Shown one piece after another: positions 30,067 to 41,439 of a stretch of 64,000 nucleotides of DNA. The notes under the pieces are model-generated. The model did no database searches. It saw only the letters and a list, made by a program, of their open reading frames with translations, and was not told the DNA's origin. A program made the translations under genes and the position numbers. Source of the DNA: Pseudomonadota bacterium (GTDB lineage Bacteria; Pseudomonadota; Gammaproteobacteria; Burkholderiales; JAJZUU01). The first letter of the stretch is position 1, and the number at the start of each line of letters is the position of its first letter. The stretch spans positions 1 to 64,000 of the forward strand of contig JAJZUU010000003.1 in NCBI GenBank assembly GCA_021848325.1, read 5' to 3'.

Positions 30067-30159
30067 TTTCGGTCCACCTGATCAAAGCACAAGACGAAGG
30101 GTAATGGTTAAACGGGCGCCAGTAAAGGCCAAGACGCCAAGCGGGCGGCCCCGTGACAA

Positions 30160-30189
30160 ATAGAAAAGGGCGAACTCGCGTTCGCCCTT
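30160..30189 (-). terminator. Rho-independent terminator after tRNA-Asp
   Basis: Minus strand AAGGGCGAAC-GCGA-GTTCGCCCTT followed by TTCTATTT. Confidence 0.75.
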
Positions 30190-30192
30190 GTC

Positions 30193-30269
30193 TGGCGGAG
30201 TGGACGGGACTCGAACCCGCGACCCCCGGCGTGACAGGCCGGTATTCTAACCGACTGAACTACCACTCC
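30193..30269 (-). tRNA. tRNA-Asp(GTC)
   Basis: GGAGTGGTAGTTCAGTCGGTTAGAATACCGGCCTGTCACGCCGGGGGTCGCGGGTTCGAGTCCCGTCCACTCCGCCA; anticodon GTC. Confidence 0.96.
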
Positions 30270-30288
30270 AAAACCGTCGGCAACCTAC

Positions 30289-30364
30289 TGGTGGGTGCTG
30301 AGGGGATCGAACCCCCGACATTCGCCTTGTAAGGGCGACGCTCTACCAGCTGAGCTAAGCACCC
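30289..30364 (-). tRNA. tRNA-Val(TAC)
   Basis: GGGTGCTTAGCTCAGCTGGTAGAGCGTCGCCCTTACAAGGCGAATGTCGGGGGTTCGATCCCCTCAGCACCCACCA; anticodon TAC. Confidence 0.96.
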
Positions 30365-30435
30365 GCGATCTCTTTAAAGAAGCCAGGCGCAAGATGCCAA
30401 GCAGCAGTCTGCTCTGCCATACTGCCTAAAACGCG

Positions 30436-30708
30436 CTATTGTACGCTATCCTTCAGTGCTTTGCCAGCACGGAACTTCGGAACTTTTGCCGCCTTGATCT
30501 TGATCGTGGCACCGGTGCGGGGATTACGGCCGTTGCGGGCTGCGCGCTTTCCGAGGTAAAACGTGCCAAACCCTACCAAGGTCACCATCTCGCCTTTCTT
30601 GAGCGCAACCTTGACCGCCCCGATAGCGCCGTCCAAAGCACGGGCCGCGGCGGCCTTGGAAATATCGGCGGATTTAGCGATTGCATCAATCAGTTCAGAT
30701 TTGTTCAC
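30436..30708 (-). CDS. hupB: DNA-binding protein HU-beta
   Basis: [33 protein letters not shown]...[27 protein letters not shown]. Confidence 0.96.
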   Translation of the reverse strand: MNKSELIDAIAKSADISKAAAARALDGAIGAVKVALKKGEMVTLVGFGTFYLGKRAARNGRNPRTGATIKIKAAKVPKFRAGKALKDSVQ

Positions 30709-30804
30709 GTAAGTCCCCTTTCATCGGTTGTGGATACAGGAAAAACCTGCAGTCCGCTTTATAACAAGCCGCAAAAGCTTGTGTCAAGCGCTTCCGCGAA
30801 AATT

Positions 30805-33222
30805 TTAATGTTTCATGAGGGGGGCCTTGGGCTTCTCTTCCACCGGCGCCGGGACCGGGGCAACTTGCCCCCGTTGTTGCTCCAATGGCTCGGGTTTGCG
30901 CTCCAAAGCAAGGTCCAGCACCTGGTCTATCCATTTGACCGGGTGTATCTCCAGCCGGTTCTTGATGTTGTCCGGGATCTCCACCAGGTCCTTGGTATTC
31001 TCCTGCGGGATCAGCACGGTCTTGATCCCTCCCCGATGGGCGGCCAGCAGCTTTTCCTTGAGCCCGCCAATCGGCAGCACTTCGCCGCGCAGCGTGATCT
31101 CACCCGTCATGGCCACGTCGGCCCGCACCGGGATGCCGGTCAGGACCGACACCATGGCCGTGCAGATGGCAATGCCCGCACTCGGACCGTCCTTGGGCGT
31201 AGCGCCTTCCGGCAGGTGGATGTGGATGTCGTTTTTCTGATAGAAGTCCTCCGCGATGCCCAGCACCACGGAGCGGGCCCTCACCACGCTCAGCGCGGCC
31301 TGAATGGACTCCTGCATCACCTCGCCCAGCTTGCCGGTGGTGATCATCTTGCCCTTGCCCGGGAGAAGCGCGCTTTCTATGGTCAGCAGTTCACCGCCCA
31401 CCTCGGTCCACGCCAAACCGGTAACCTGCCCCACCTGGTTGTTTTTCTCCGCCATGCCGTAGCTGTAACGCTGCACGCCCAGATACTTGTCCAGGTTGCG
31501 CGCGGTGATGGACAGCCTGCGCTGTTCCTTCTTCAGCAGCAGCGATTTCACCACCTTGCGGCAGATCTTGGCAATTTCCCGCTCCAGGCTGCGCACGCCC
31601 GCCTCCCGGGTGTAGTAACGCACGACGTCGCGAATGGCACTCTCGGAGACGGCGAGTTCTTCCTCCTTAAGTCCATGGTTTTTCATCTGCTTCGGAAGCA
31701 GGTAGCGCATGGCGATATGGATCTTTTCGTCTTCCGTATAACCCGAAAGCCGGATTACCTCCAGACGGTCCAGGAGCGGCCCGGGGATATTCATGGTATT
31801 GGCCGTAGCCACGAACATCACGTCCGACAGGTCATACTCCACTTCGACGTAATGGTCCACGAAGGTATGGTTCTGTTCCGGGTCCAGCACCTCCAGCAGC
31901 GCGGAAGACGGATCGCCGCGGAAATCCATCCCCATCTTGTCCACTTCGTCCAACAGGAACAGGGGATTGCGCACGCCCACCTTGGACATGTTCTGCAGCA
32001 CCTTGCCCGGCATGGAACCGATGTAGGTACGGCGATGCCCGCGGATTTCCGCTTCGTCCCGCACCCCGCCCAGGGACATGCGCGCGAACTTGCGGTTGGT
32101 CGCCTTGGCGATGGATTGTCCGAGGGAGGTCTTGCCCACGCCGGGAGGGCCCACCAGGCACAGAATGGGGGCCTTCAGCTTATCCACCCGCTGCTGCACG
32201 GCCAGGTATTCGATGATGCGCTCCTTGACCCGCTCCAGGCCGTAGTGGTCCCGATCCAGAACCTCCTCGGCCACCGCCAGATCCTTGCTGATCTTGGTCT
32301 TCTTTTTCCACGGCAAGCCGGTCAGGGTCTCGATGTAGTTGCGCACCACGGTCGCCTCTGCCGACATGGGAGACATCAGGCGCAGCTTCTTCAGTTCGGC
32401 CTCGGCCTTGGCGCGCGCCTCCTTTGGCATGTATGCACCTTTGATCTTCTTGTCCAGTTCGTCCAGGTCGGCCCCTTCCTCCATGTCGCCCAGTTCCTTC
32501 TGGATCGCCTTCACCTGCTCGTTGAGGTAGTACTCGCGCTGGCTTTTTTCCATCTGGCGCTTGACACGGCCACGGATGCGCTTCTCCACCTGGAGAATGT
32601 CGATCTCCGTCTCCATCAGGCTCATCAGGTGCTCCAGCCGGTGGCGCACCTCCATCATCTCCAGGATTTCCTGCTTCTGCTCCAGTTTGAGGGGAAGATG
32701 GGCGGCAATGGTGTCCGCCAGACGCCCGGCCTCGTCGATGCCCGCCAGGGAGGTCAGTATCTCCGGCGGAATCTTCTTGTTGAGCTTGACGTACTGATCG
32801 AACTGGGCGATCAGCGCCCGTCTCATCGCCTCGACTTCGTGGTCCTCTTTCGCGTCGGCAGGAAGCACATTAGCGCGCGCGGCGAAATGGGTCTTCTCGT
32901 CGATAAACTCCACGACGCTGGCCCGTTGCTCGCCCTCCACCAGCACCTTCACCGTACCGTCCGGCAGCTTCAGCATCTGCAGGATGCTGGCGACGCTGCC
33001 CATCTGGTACAGGTCTTCCGGGGACGGCTCGTCCTTGGCGGCTGACTTCTGGGCCGCCAGGAGGATGTTTTTGCCTGTTTCCATGGCCAGTTCCAGGGCC
33101 TTGATGGATTTCGGGCGCCCGACGAACAAGGGAATGACCATGTGCGGGAATACCACCACGTCGCGCAAGGGCAGCAGCGGCAAGGTGATTTGTTCGGTTA
33201 GGGGGTCTTGAGAATAGGCCAT
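30805..33222 (-). CDS. lon: ATP-dependent protease Lon
   Basis: [15 protein letters not shown] Walker A, DGPSAGIA catalytic Ser region. Confidence 0.97.
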   Translation of the reverse strand: MAYSQDPLTEQITLPLLPLRDVVVFPHMVIPLFVGRPKSIKALELAMETGKNILLAAQKSAAKDEPSPEDLYQMGSVASILQMLKLPDGTVKVLVEGEQRASVVEFIDEKTHFAARANVLPADAKEDHEVEAMRRALIAQFDQYVKLNKKIPPEILTSLAGIDEAGRLADTIAAHLPLKLEQKQEILEMMEVRHRLEHLMSLMETEIDILQVEKRIRGRVKRQMEKSQREYYLNEQVKAIQKELGDMEEGADLDELDKKIKGAYMPKEARAKAEAELKKLRLMSPMSAEATVVRNYIETLTGLPWKKKTKISKDLAVAEEVLDRDHYGLERVKERIIEYLAVQQRVDKLKAPILCLVGPPGVGKTSLGQSIAKATNRKFARMSLGGVRDEAEIRGHRRTYIGSMPGKVLQNMSKVGVRNPLFLLDEVDKMGMDFRGDPSSALLEVLDPEQNHTFVDHYVEVEYDLSDVMFVATANTMNIPGPLLDRLEVIRLSGYTEDEKIHIAMRYLLPKQMKNHGLKEEELAVSESAIRDVVRYYTREAGVRSLEREIAKICRKVVKSLLLKKEQRRLSITARNLDKYLGVQRYSYGMAEKNNQVGQVTGLAWTEVGGELLTIESALLPGKGKMITTGKLGEVMQESIQAALSVVRARSVVLGIAEDFYQKNDIHIHLPEGATPKDGPSAGIAICTAMVSVLTGIPVRADVAMTGEITLRGEVLPIGGLKEKLLAAHRGGIKTVLIPQENTKDLVEIPDNIKNRLEIHPVKWIDQVLDLALERKPEPLEQQRGQVAPVPAPVEEKPKAPLMKH

Positions 33223-33257
33223 GTCATTCCACCTGAAATAAGAATTATGGATTTACC

Positions 33258-33288
33258 TAGAATGGGGGACGACGGGGAACAATTCAAG
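33258..33288 (-). promoter_or_regulatory. Candidate sigma32 heat-shock promoter of lon
   Basis: Minus strand CTTGAA-N15-CCCCATTCTA, close to the sigma32 consensus. Confidence 0.65.
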
Positions 33289-33329
33289 GGGCGCCGGCGC
33301 GGGCGGGCAAGAAACCGCGCCGGCGCCCC
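33288..33329 (-). terminator. Strong GC hairpin after clpX
   Basis: Perfect 15-bp inverted repeat GGGGCGCCGGCGCGG...CCGCGCCGGCGCCCC followed by TTGAATTGTT. Confidence 0.65.
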
Positions 33330-33372
33330 AACCATCGCAGGCGCCGCTACCCGCAGCCGCCGTGCTCGGATG

Positions 33373-34641
33373 TCAGGCCGATTCCGCCGCCTTGGGCTGA
33401 TCGGCGTATATGAGGATGGGCTTGCCCTCCCCCTCGATCACGCCCTCGTCGATCACGACTTTGGCGACATCGGTCTGGGAGGGCAAATCGAACATGGTAT
33501 CCAGCAGCGCCTGCTCCATGATGGAACGCAGTCCGCGGGCGCCGGTCTTGCGCGCCAGGGCCTTCTTGGCGATGGCGTGGAGCGCCGGTTCGCGCAGTTC
33601 CAGCTCCACGCCTTCCATGCTGAACAGCTTGACGAATTGCTTGGTAAGCGCATTCTTGGGCTCGGTCAAGATCTGCATCAGGGCCGACTCGTCCAGCTCT
33701 TCCAGCGTCGCCACCACCGGCAACCGGCCGACGAATTCCGGGATCAGCCCGTACCTGATCAGGTCTTCCGGCTGTACGTCCCGCAGGACCGCGCCCAGGT
33801 CCTTGCGATTGTCACGGCTTTTCACCTCGGCCCCGAAACCGATGCCGCCCTTTTCCGAGCGGTTGCGGATGACCTTGTCCAGACCGCCGAAGGCGCCGCC
33901 GCAAATGAACAGGATATTGGTGGTGTCCACTTGCACGAATTCCTGGTTCGGATGCTTGCGCCCGCCTTGAGGGGGTACCGAGGCCACGGTCCCTTCGATC
34001 AGTTTCAGCAGTGCCTGCTGCACCCCCTCGCCGGACACGTCGCGGGTAATGGAAGGATTGTCCGACTTGCGTGATATCTTGTCGATTTCGTCGATGTAAA
34101 CGATGCCCTGCTGCGCCTTTTCCACATCGTAGTCGCATTTCTGCAACAGCTTCTGGATGATGTTCTCGACATCCTCGCCGACATAGCCCGCTTCCGTCAG
34201 GGTAGTCGCGTCGGCGATCACGAACGGCACGTTCAGCAGTCTGGCCAGCGTCTGCGCCAACAGGGTCTTGCCGGAGCCGGTGGGGCCGATGAGCAGGATA
34301 TTGCTCTTGGCCAGTTCCACTTCATCGGCGTTCTTGCCGTGCACCCTCAGCCGCTTGTAATGGTTGTAGACCGCAACCGACAGGATCCTCTTCGCCTGTT
34401 GCTGACCAATCACGTACTGGTCGAGAATCTGGCAGATATCCTTGGGCACGGGCAACTCCGACTTGCCCGATTTGGCCGACTGATCTCCCTGTATCTCCTC
34501 CCGGATGATGTCATTGCACAATTCCACGCATTCATCGCAAATGAACACGGAAGGGCCGGCGATGAGTTTTCTCACCTCATGCTGACTTTTGCCGCAGAAG
34601 GAGCAATAGAGCAGTTTTTCACCACCGATCTTGTCAGCCAT
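33373..34641 (-). CDS. clpX: ATP-dependent Clp protease ATP-binding subunit ClpX
   Basis: N-terminal zinc finger [11 protein letters not shown]...[23 protein letters not shown]. Confidence 0.97.
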   Translation of the reverse strand: MADKIGGEKLLYCSFCGKSQHEVRKLIAGPSVFICDECVELCNDIIREEIQGDQSAKSGKSELPVPKDICQILDQYVIGQQQAKRILSVAVYNHYKRLRVHGKNADEVELAKSNILLIGPTGSGKTLLAQTLARLLNVPFVIADATTLTEAGYVGEDVENIIQKLLQKCDYDVEKAQQGIVYIDEIDKISRKSDNPSITRDVSGEGVQQALLKLIEGTVASVPPQGGRKHPNQEFVQVDTTNILFICGGAFGGLDKVIRNRSEKGGIGFGAEVKSRDNRKDLGAVLRDVQPEDLIRYGLIPEFVGRLPVVATLEELDESALMQILTEPKNALTKQFVKLFSMEGVELELREPALHAIAKKALARKTGARGLRSIMEQALLDTMFDLPSQTDVAKVVIDEGVIEGEGKPILIYADQPKAAESA

Positions 34642-34774
34642 AATGACGATTTCCTTGCTTTGCCTCTAAAACTTCACCTAAGACACGCTGCCGCGAGACT
34701 CGGAACACAGGACTTACTTGAACACGAAGTTCCAGCGGAAGTCAAGCCCAGGCTGCGCCGCGACGCTACGCAGA

Positions 34775-35401
34775 TCAGATGCCCTCGCTCCTGCTCACCA
34801 GGACTTTGTCTACCAAGCCGTACTGCACCGACTGTTCCGCACTCATAAAGTAATCACGGTCGGTGTCTTTTTCAATGGCCTCGACCGGCTGCCCGCTGTG
34901 CATGGCCATCAACTCGTTGAGGCGCTGCCGCAAATACAGGATCTCCTTGGCGTGGATTTCGATGTCCGACGCCTGCCCCTGGAAGCCGCTAGAAGGCTGG
35001 TGAATCATGGTGCGCGAATTCGGCAGGCAATAGCGCTTGCCCTTGGCGCCGGCGGTGAGCAGGAACGCCCCCATGCTGGCCGCCTGCCCGATGCATAGCG
35101 TGCTCACGTCAGGCTTGATGAATTGCATGGTGTCGTAGATGGCCAACCCCGCGGAGACCGAGCCGCCCGGAGAATTGATATAGAGGGAAATATCCTTGTC
35201 CGGATTTTCCGACTCGAGGAACAGAAGCTGCGCCACGATCAAGTTGGCGGAAATCTCGTTCACCGGGCCCACCAGAAACACCAACCGCTCCTTCAGCAGA
35301 CGCGAGTAGATGTCGTAAGCACGTTCGCCGCGCCCGCTTTGCTCCACCACCATCGGGACCAAACCCAATCCCTGCGGCTCCCCATTCCGATTTTGTGTCA
35401 C
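34775..35401 (-). CDS. clpP: ATP-dependent Clp protease proteolytic subunit
   Basis: [14 protein letters not shown] (Ser) and [22 protein letters not shown] (His). Confidence 0.97.
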   Translation of the reverse strand: MTQNRNGEPQGLGLVPMVVEQSGRGERAYDIYSRLLKERLVFLVGPVNEISANLIVAQLLFLESENPDKDISLYINSPGGSVSAGLAIYDTMQFIKPDVSTLCIGQAASMGAFLLTAGAKGKRYCLPNSRTMIHQPSSGFQGQASDIEIHAKEILYLRQRLNELMAMHSGQPVEAIEKDTDRDYFMSAEQSVQYGLVDKVLVSRSEGI

Positions 35402-36709
35402 TTATGCGTTCCCCATCAGTTCATCAAAGCTGGCCGACTTTTCTTCAACTTTAGCACGGTCGAGGATCCAGGCAACCACATTGTCTTCCAAGGCGAGCGA
35501 CTCGAGTTCCGCCAACCGGCTCGGGTCGGAGTGATACCAGTTGATCACTTCCTGCGGCTGATCGTAGCTTTGCGCCTGCTCTTCCACCAGGGCACGCACC
35601 TGCTCGGGCTTCGCTTCGAGGCCGTTGGCCTTGACCAGTTCGGCCAGGACAAGTCCAAGGCGCACGCGGCGCGCCGCCTGCGCCTCGAACATCCCGGGAG
35701 AGAGCGCGACGCCCTTCGGTTCCACGCCGCGCCTCACCAGGTCTTCCCGTGCCTGGTGCATCAGGCGTTCCACCTCCAGGGCGACCAGGGCTTGGGGCAA
35801 CTCGACCTTGGTTACGTCCAGCAGGGCCTGCATTGCCTGTTCCTTCACCTTGGCCTGGACGCGCCTTTTCACCTCGCGTTCCAGGTTGGCGCGGATCTCG
35901 CCCCGCATTTTGTCGAGATCGCCGTCTTCCACGCCCAGGGCGCGGGCGAAGTCGCCATCCACCTCGGGCAGTTCGGCCTGCGCGACCCGGTTCAGCGTAA
36001 CCGCAAAGGACACGGTTTTCCCGGCCAATTCCCCCCCATGATAATCTTCCGGGAAGGTTAATTCAAATGTCTTGCTTTGCCCTGCCTGCATGCCCGCCAA
36101 CTGGTCCTCGAAGCCCTCGAGCAGGCGGCCTTCCCCCAGCACCACCAGATAGCCGTTGGCCTTGCCGCCGGGGAATTCCTCTCCATTCAAGGTGCCCACA
36201 TAATCGATGTTCACCTGGTCCCCGGACGCAGCCGATCTTTCCACGGGCCGGTAACGCACACGTTGCTTGCGCAGGATATCGATGGTCTTATCGACATCGG
36301 CGTCGCCCACTTGAACGACCAACCGCTCGATCGTCCGGGAGCTGACATCGCCCACGGCGATTTCCGGATAGACCTCAAAAGTGGCGGTAAATTCGTAATG
36401 CCCCTTCTCCTCGCCGGCCAGTTGCTTGACCTCGAACCGGGGGTAGCCGACGACCCGGTAATCCTGTTCCTTCACGGCATCGGCGAAACGTCGTTGCAGG
36501 ACATCCCCCACCACCTCCTGGTGCACCTGACCGCCATACTGCTGTTCGACGATTTTCATCGGTACCTTGCCCGGACGAAAACCGTGCACCTTCACCGTAC
36601 GCGCCAGCCGCTTCAGGCGATTTGCCACCTCCGCCGCCACCTGCTCGTAGGGCACCGCGACGTCGAGACGACGCTCCAGGGGATTCAGATTTTCAGGGTT
36701 AGTCTGCAT
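35402..36709 (-). CDS. tig: Trigger factor
   Basis: VHGFRPGKVPMKIVEQQYG and FKBP domain; upstream of clpP. Confidence 0.96.
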   Translation of the reverse strand: MQTNPENLNPLERRLDVAVPYEQVAAEVANRLKRLARTVKVHGFRPGKVPMKIVEQQYGGQVHQEVVGDVLQRRFADAVKEQDYRVVGYPRFEVKQLAGEEKGHYEFTATFEVYPEIAVGDVSSRTIERLVVQVGDADVDKTIDILRKQRVRYRPVERSAASGDQVNIDYVGTLNGEEFPGGKANGYLVVLGEGRLLEGFEDQLAGMQAGQSKTFELTFPEDYHGGELAGKTVSFAVTLNRVAQAELPEVDGDFARALGVEDGDLDKMRGEIRANLEREVKRRVQAKVKEQAMQALLDVTKVELPQALVALEVERLMHQAREDLVRRGVEPKGVALSPGMFEAQAARRVRLGLVLAELVKANGLEAKPEQVRALVEEQAQSYDQPQEVINWYHSDPSRLAELESLALEDNVVAWILDRAKVEEKSASFDELMGNA

Positions 36710-36781
36710 TGCGTTTCCTCAAGACATTTATCGTTCCGGCCCGGCCGAAGGCCGCAAAACCCCATCCGGGCACGGCTTTCC

Positions 36782-36866
<85 letters not shown>

Positions 36867-36979
36867 AAACTTGTTAGTGTAATATAATAAGTCCCGTATT
36901 GTCAGCTTCAGACTGCCGCCATTCAACACAACCTATTGATATATTACCATCATTTTAAACTGGCCAGCACCCTGGTCCG

Positions 36980-37819
36980 TTGCGCCTCCAACCCATGCCC
37001 GGCCCTTACGCCATCGATCATTACGAGAACTTTCCGGTTGCCTCGATCCTGCTGCCGCAGCGGCTGCGGCGGCCAATCAGCGTCATTTACCGCTTCGCGC
37101 GACAGGCGGACGATTTCGCCGATGAGGGCGATTTCGCGGACGCCTCCCGCCTCCAGTCGCTGGCCGACTTCCGCCGGGAACTGGACGACATCGCGAACGG
37201 TTCCCCCTTATCAACGCCGCTGTTCCGCGACCTGGCGGATGTGGTCAGGCAGCACGGCCTGCCCTTACGGCCATTTTACGACCTGCTGGACGCCTTTTCC
37301 CAGGACGTCGCCAAGAAGCGCTACGCCCATTTCGGCGAGGTCATGACCTACTGCCGCCGCTCCGCGAATCCGGTGGGCCGGTTGCTGCTGCACCTTTACG
37401 GGGAGGCCTCGCCGCGCAACCTGGCCTACTCTAATGCCATCTGCTCCGCGCTGCAGTTGATCAATTTTCTGCAGGACGTGGCGATCGATTACGGCAAGGG
37501 GCGCATCTACCTGCCCCAGGACGAAATGGCAAGATACGGGATCGACGAGGCGCAGATCGCCCGCGGCGACAGCGGCGGGCTGTGGCGGCCCTTCATGCAG
37601 TTCCAGGTGGCGCGCAGCCACCGGCTGCTGCGCGCGGGCGCGCCCCTTGGGAAGGCGCTGCGCGGCCGGATCGGCCTGGAGATGCGCATGATTATTGCCG
37701 GCGGCGAGACCATCCTGCGCAAGCTGCGCCATTGCGGCGGGGATGTTTTCCGCCAGCGCCCGGTGCTGCGGCCCGCCGACTGGCTGGCCATGGCCTACCG
37801 CGCCGTGCGCGCCGCCTGA
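36980..37819 (+). CDS. hpnC: Squalene synthase-type protein HpnC
   Basis: DHYENFPVASILLPQRLRRPISVIYRFARQADDFADEG; INFLQDVAIDYGKGRIYLPQDE. Confidence 0.92.
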   Translation: MRLQPMPGPYAIDHYENFPVASILLPQRLRRPISVIYRFARQADDFADEGDFADASRLQSLADFRRELDDIANGSPLSTPLFRDLADVVRQHGLPLRPFYDLLDAFSQDVAKKRYAHFGEVMTYCRRSANPVGRLLLHLYGEASPRNLAYSNAICSALQLINFLQDVAIDYGKGRIYLPQDEMARYGIDEAQIARGDSGGLWRPFMQFQVARSHRLLRAGAPLGKALRGRIGLEMRMIIAGGETILRKLRHCGGDVFRQRPVLRPADWLAMAYRAVRAA

Positions 37820-37841
37820 CGCCGCAGCCCAGGGAACGCCC

Positions 37842-38675
37842 GTGACCCCGGACGAATATTGCCAAGACATGGCCGCCAGAAGCGGCTCCAGCTTCTACTA
37901 CAGCTTCCTGTTCCTGCCCCGGAACAGGCGCCGCGCCATCACCGCCCTGTACGCCTTCTGCCGCGAGGTGGACGACATCGTGGACGAATGCAGCGACCCC
38001 TTCGTGGCCCGCGCCAAGCTGGCGTGGTGGCGCGATGAAACCGCCGCCATCTTCGACGGCCGTCCCAGCCATCCGGTAGGCCATGCCCTGGTGCCGGCGA
38101 TCCAGCGCTACGGCCTGGCCGCCGAGCAGTTCCGGGAGATCATCGACGGCATGGAAATGGACCTGGAGCACAACCGCTACCCGGATTTCAGGGCGCTCCA
38201 GCTCTACTGCCACCGTGTAGCCGGGGTGGTAGGCCAGATCTCCGCCACGATCTTCGGCTACCACGACCACCGGACACTGAAATACGCCCACCACCTGGGG
38301 CTGGCCTTCCAGTTGACCAACATCATCCGCGACGTGGGAGAGGATGCCCGGCGCAACCGCATCTATCTGCCCCTGGACGAACTCGCCCGCTACGGGGTCT
38401 CCGTGGAGGACATCCTGCAACGCCGGGAATCCGACCGCTTCAGGCGGCTCATGGAATTTCAGATCGATCGCGCCCAGGGCTTCTATGGGCAGGCGCTGGC
38501 GGAATTGCCGGCGGGCGACCGCAAGGCCCAGCGGGCGGGGCTGGCCATGGCCGCCATCTACCGCACCCTGCTGGAAGAGATCAGGCGCGACGGCTGCCGG
38601 GTGCTGGACCGGCGCACGGCGCTCACCCCGGTGCGCAAGCTGTGGCTCGCCGGAAAGACCTGGGCGCGGGGCTGA
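37842..38675 (+). CDS. hpnD: Presqualene diphosphate synthase HpnD
   Basis: GSSFYYSFLFLPRNRRRAITALYAFCREVDDIVDE; QLTNIIRDVGEDARRNRIYLP; GTG start. Confidence 0.92.
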   Translation: MTPDEYCQDMAARSGSSFYYSFLFLPRNRRRAITALYAFCREVDDIVDECSDPFVARAKLAWWRDETAAIFDGRPSHPVGHALVPAIQRYGLAAEQFREIIDGMEMDLEHNRYPDFRALQLYCHRVAGVVGQISATIFGYHDHRTLKYAHHLGLAFQLTNIIRDVGEDARRNRIYLPLDELARYGVSVEDILQRRESDRFRRLMEFQIDRAQGFYGQALAELPAGDRKAQRAGLAMAAIYRTLLEEIRRDGCRVLDRRTALTPVRKLWLAGKTWARG

Positions 38676-38681
38676 CGGGCC

Positions 38682-40001
38682 ATGGAGCGGCAGGTCGCAG
38701 TCATCGGCGGCGGCTACGCAGGGCTGGCCGCCGCCGTGACCCTTGCTCGGCATGGTATGGCGGTGACCGTTTTCGAAGCGGCGCGGCGGCTCGGCGGCCG
38801 GGCGCGAGGGGTGGATCACCGCGGCCTGGTGCTGGACAACGGCCAGCATCTCCTGCTCGGCGCCTACCGCCAGACCCTGGGCCTGATCGACCTGGTAGCC
38901 CCGGAGGATGCGGCATGCCGGGGCTCGCCCTACCTCAGGCTGCCCCTGGGACTCGAGGTGCCCGGGCAGTTCCGGTTGAAGATATGGCCCCTGCCCGGGC
39001 CTCTCGGGCTGGCGCTGGGACTGCTTGCGGCCGGCGGTCTGAGCTTGGGCGATCGGGTGCGGGCGCTGGGTTTCATGGCGCAAATGCGCCGCCGCAAATT
39101 CTCCCTGGCGGCGGACATGAGCGTCGCCGCCCTGCTGGCGGCCCAGCGTCAGGGCGAGCGCGCCCGGCGCCTGTTGTGGCAACCGCTCTGCCTGGCCGCC
39201 CTCAACACCCCGCCCGAGGCGGCATCGGCCCAGGTGTTCCTGAACGTGCTGCGGGATACGCTGAATGGCCGGCACGATGCCAGCGACATGATCCTGCCGC
39301 GCATCGACCTCGGCCGGCTGTTCCCGGAGCGAGCCGCGCGCTACCTGGAAAGACGCGGTGGCTGCGTGAGGACTTCCGCGGCGGTGCGGGCCGTGCTCAG
39401 CCATCCCGCCGGTTTCGAAATCGCCGCCGATGCGGGCAGCGAGCGCTTCCCCCAGGTGGTGTGTGCCGTCGCACCCCAGCACCTGGCGCGCGTCGTCGCC
39501 CATTTACCCGAGCTTTCGGGAGCGGTCGAGATGGTGCGCGGATTCGAATACGAACCGATCTACACCGTCTACCTGCAATACCCGGAACACGTCGGCCTGG
39601 CCAGCCCGATACTCGGGTTGACAGGCGGGATCGGGCAATGGGTGTTCGACCGGGGGCGAGTCAACCAGACCCCGGGGCTGCTGGCCGTGGTGATCAGCGC
39701 CCGCGGCGCACACCAGGCCCTGTCCCGGGAGGCATTGGCGCAGCGGGTGCATGAAGAGCTTGCGGCCGCCGTGGGCGGGCTTCCGCCCCCGCGCTGGCAG
39801 ATGGTGATCGCGGAAAAGCGCAGCACCTTTTCTTGTCGGGCGGGTATCCGGCGGCCGGGGCAGCTCACGCCCCTGCGGGGTTTTTACCTGGCCGGCGACT
39901 ATACCGCCGGCGACTATCCGGCAACCCTCGAAGCGGCGGTGCAAAGCGGGGTAAAATGCGCGCACCATCTCTTGACCCAGGACCGCGGCGACCAGCCATG
40001 A
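38682..40001 (+). CDS. hpnE: Hydroxysqualene dehydroxylase HpnE
   Basis: VAVIGGGYAGLAAAVTLARHGMAVTVFEAARRLGGRA FAD motif; third in hpnCDE. Confidence 0.92.
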   Translation: MERQVAVIGGGYAGLAAAVTLARHGMAVTVFEAARRLGGRARGVDHRGLVLDNGQHLLLGAYRQTLGLIDLVAPEDAACRGSPYLRLPLGLEVPGQFRLKIWPLPGPLGLALGLLAAGGLSLGDRVRALGFMAQMRRRKFSLAADMSVAALLAAQRQGERARRLLWQPLCLAALNTPPEAASAQVFLNVLRDTLNGRHDASDMILPRIDLGRLFPERAARYLERRGGCVRTSAAVRAVLSHPAGFEIAADAGSERFPQVVCAVAPQHLARVVAHLPELSGAVEMVRGFEYEPIYTVYLQYPEHVGLASPILGLTGGIGQWVFDRGRVNQTPGLLAVVISARGAHQALSREALAQRVHEELAAAVGGLPPPRWQMVIAEKRSTFSCRAGIRRPGQLTPLRGFYLAGDYTAGDYPATLEAAVQSGVKCAHHLLTQDRGDQP

Positions 40002-40735
40002 AGAACTATCAGCCCCCCCCGAGCCTGCTCGATGACAGAATCATCCTGGTAACCGGCGCCGGACAGGGCATCGGCCGGGCGGCCGCGCTCGCCTTCGCCG
40101 CCCATGGCGCCACGGTGATCCTGCACGGGCGCAAGGTAGCCAAACTGGAGGCGGTGTACGACGAGATCGAAACGGCCGGCCACCCCACCCCCGCCATCTT
40201 CCCCTTGGACCTGGAGCAGGCGGGAGACCAGGAGTTCGCGGGGCTGGCCGAGGCCATCGGCCGCCAACTGGGCGCACTGCACGGCATTCTGCACAATGCG
40301 GCCCACCTCATCCCCCCCAGCCCCCTGGAATACCAGACCCTGGACCAATGGCTGACCCTGCTGCGGGTCAACCTGGCCGCCCCCTTTGCCCTGACTCGCG
40401 CCTGTCTGCCGCTGCTCAAGGCGACCGGGGACGCCGCGGTCGTCATGACCTCCGAAAGCCACGCGCACCCGCCCGCCGCCTATTGGGGAGGGTTCGCGGT
40501 GTCCAAGAGCGGGCTGGAAACCCTGGTGAAAATCTGGTCCCAGGAGTGGGAGATATTCCCCGGCCTGCGCATCAATGCCGTCGTTCCGGGGCCCGTCCGC
40601 TCGCCTCAGCGCGCCCGGACGCACCCCGGCGAGGCGAAGGACCGTCTCCCCGGCGCCGAGTCCCTCATGCCCACCTATCTCTATCTGATGGGCAAGGACG
40701 GCCGGGAAACCCGGGGGCAAATTCTGCAATGCTGA
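39998..40735 (+). CDS. Short-chain dehydrogenase (YciK-type)
   Basis: RIILVTGAGQGIGRAAALAFAAHGATVILHGR; ATGA overlap with hpnE. Confidence 0.85.
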   Translation: MKNYQPPPSLLDDRIILVTGAGQGIGRAAALAFAAHGATVILHGRKVAKLEAVYDEIETAGHPTPAIFPLDLEQAGDQEFAGLAEAIGRQLGALHGILHNAAHLIPPSPLEYQTLDQWLTLLRVNLAAPFALTRACLPLLKATGDAAVVMTSESHAHPPAAYWGGFAVSKSGLETLVKIWSQEWEIFPGLRINAVVPGPVRSPQRARTHPGEAKDRLPGAESLMPTYLYLMGKDGRETRGQILQC

Positions 40736-41431
40736 TCACTTGAGAAAAAATATCAGCTTATCGTCCCCCAGCTCGATGAGATCGCCTTCCTGAAGGGGGT
40801 GCGGCTGGGTTCCGATGGACTTGCCATTGACCCGCGGATATTTCTTGCCTTCCACGTGGGTCACGTAGTAGCCGTGAGGGCGCCGGGTAATCACGGCGAC
40901 CCGTTCCCCGGGCCGCCCGAAGGTCTTCAGGGCCCGGTTCAGCGCCACTTCGCGCCCGGCATGGGGCCCCTTGACCCCCTTTACCCCGCCCAGGGGAAAG
41001 GTCGCCTTGACCGACCTGGCCGCGGACAGCGCGGTAGCGAGCCGCGAACCGGCCTGCTCCTCGGCACGTTCCCCGGGTACCCCATGAAACTCCGGCTGCG
41101 GCGCTATTATCAGTGTCTTGTCGAAGTCCATGTCCCGGCTGGCCCGTTGACTCACGTATTTTAGCTGGAACCCGCCGATCTCTATCACGTCGTTGTTCTG
41201 CAGGATATGGCGCTCCACCTTGGCTCCGTTGAGCAGGGTGCCGTTGGTGCTGCCGGAATCCTCCAGTACCTGGTCGTTGCCCACGGTGAGGATGGCGGCG
41301 TGCTCCTTGCTGACCCCCTGTTCGTCCAATTGGATGTCGTTCCCCGCCTTGCGTCCGATGGTGAAACGATCCTTGTCCAGGAAGTAGTGCCCCACCACGG
41401 CGCCATCCCGGCTTACCACCAGTTTCGCCAT
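40736..41431 (-). CDS. Double FHA-domain protein A
   Basis: FTIGRKAGNDIQLDEQGVSKEHAAIL...SGSTNGTLLNG; second FHA-like half without Arg/Ser core. Confidence 0.88.
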   Translation of the reverse strand: MAKLVVSRDGAVVGHYFLDKDRFTIGRKAGNDIQLDEQGVSKEHAAILTVGNDQVLEDSGSTNGTLLNGAKVERHILQNNDVIEIGGFQLKYVSQRASRDMDFDKTLIIAPQPEFHGVPGERAEEQAGSRLATALSAARSVKATFPLGGVKGVKGPHAGREVALNRALKTFGRPGERVAVITRRPHGYYVTHVEGKKYPRVNGKSIGTQPHPLQEGDLIELGDDKLIFFLK

Positions 41432-41439
41432 CTCGCCTC

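Noticed and set aside
30439-33045. 868 aa plus-strand ORF
   Set aside because: Antisense to hupB and lon; no family motifs.
37692-39503. 603 aa minus-strand ORF
   Set aside because: Antisense to hpnD/hpnE; shadow ORF.
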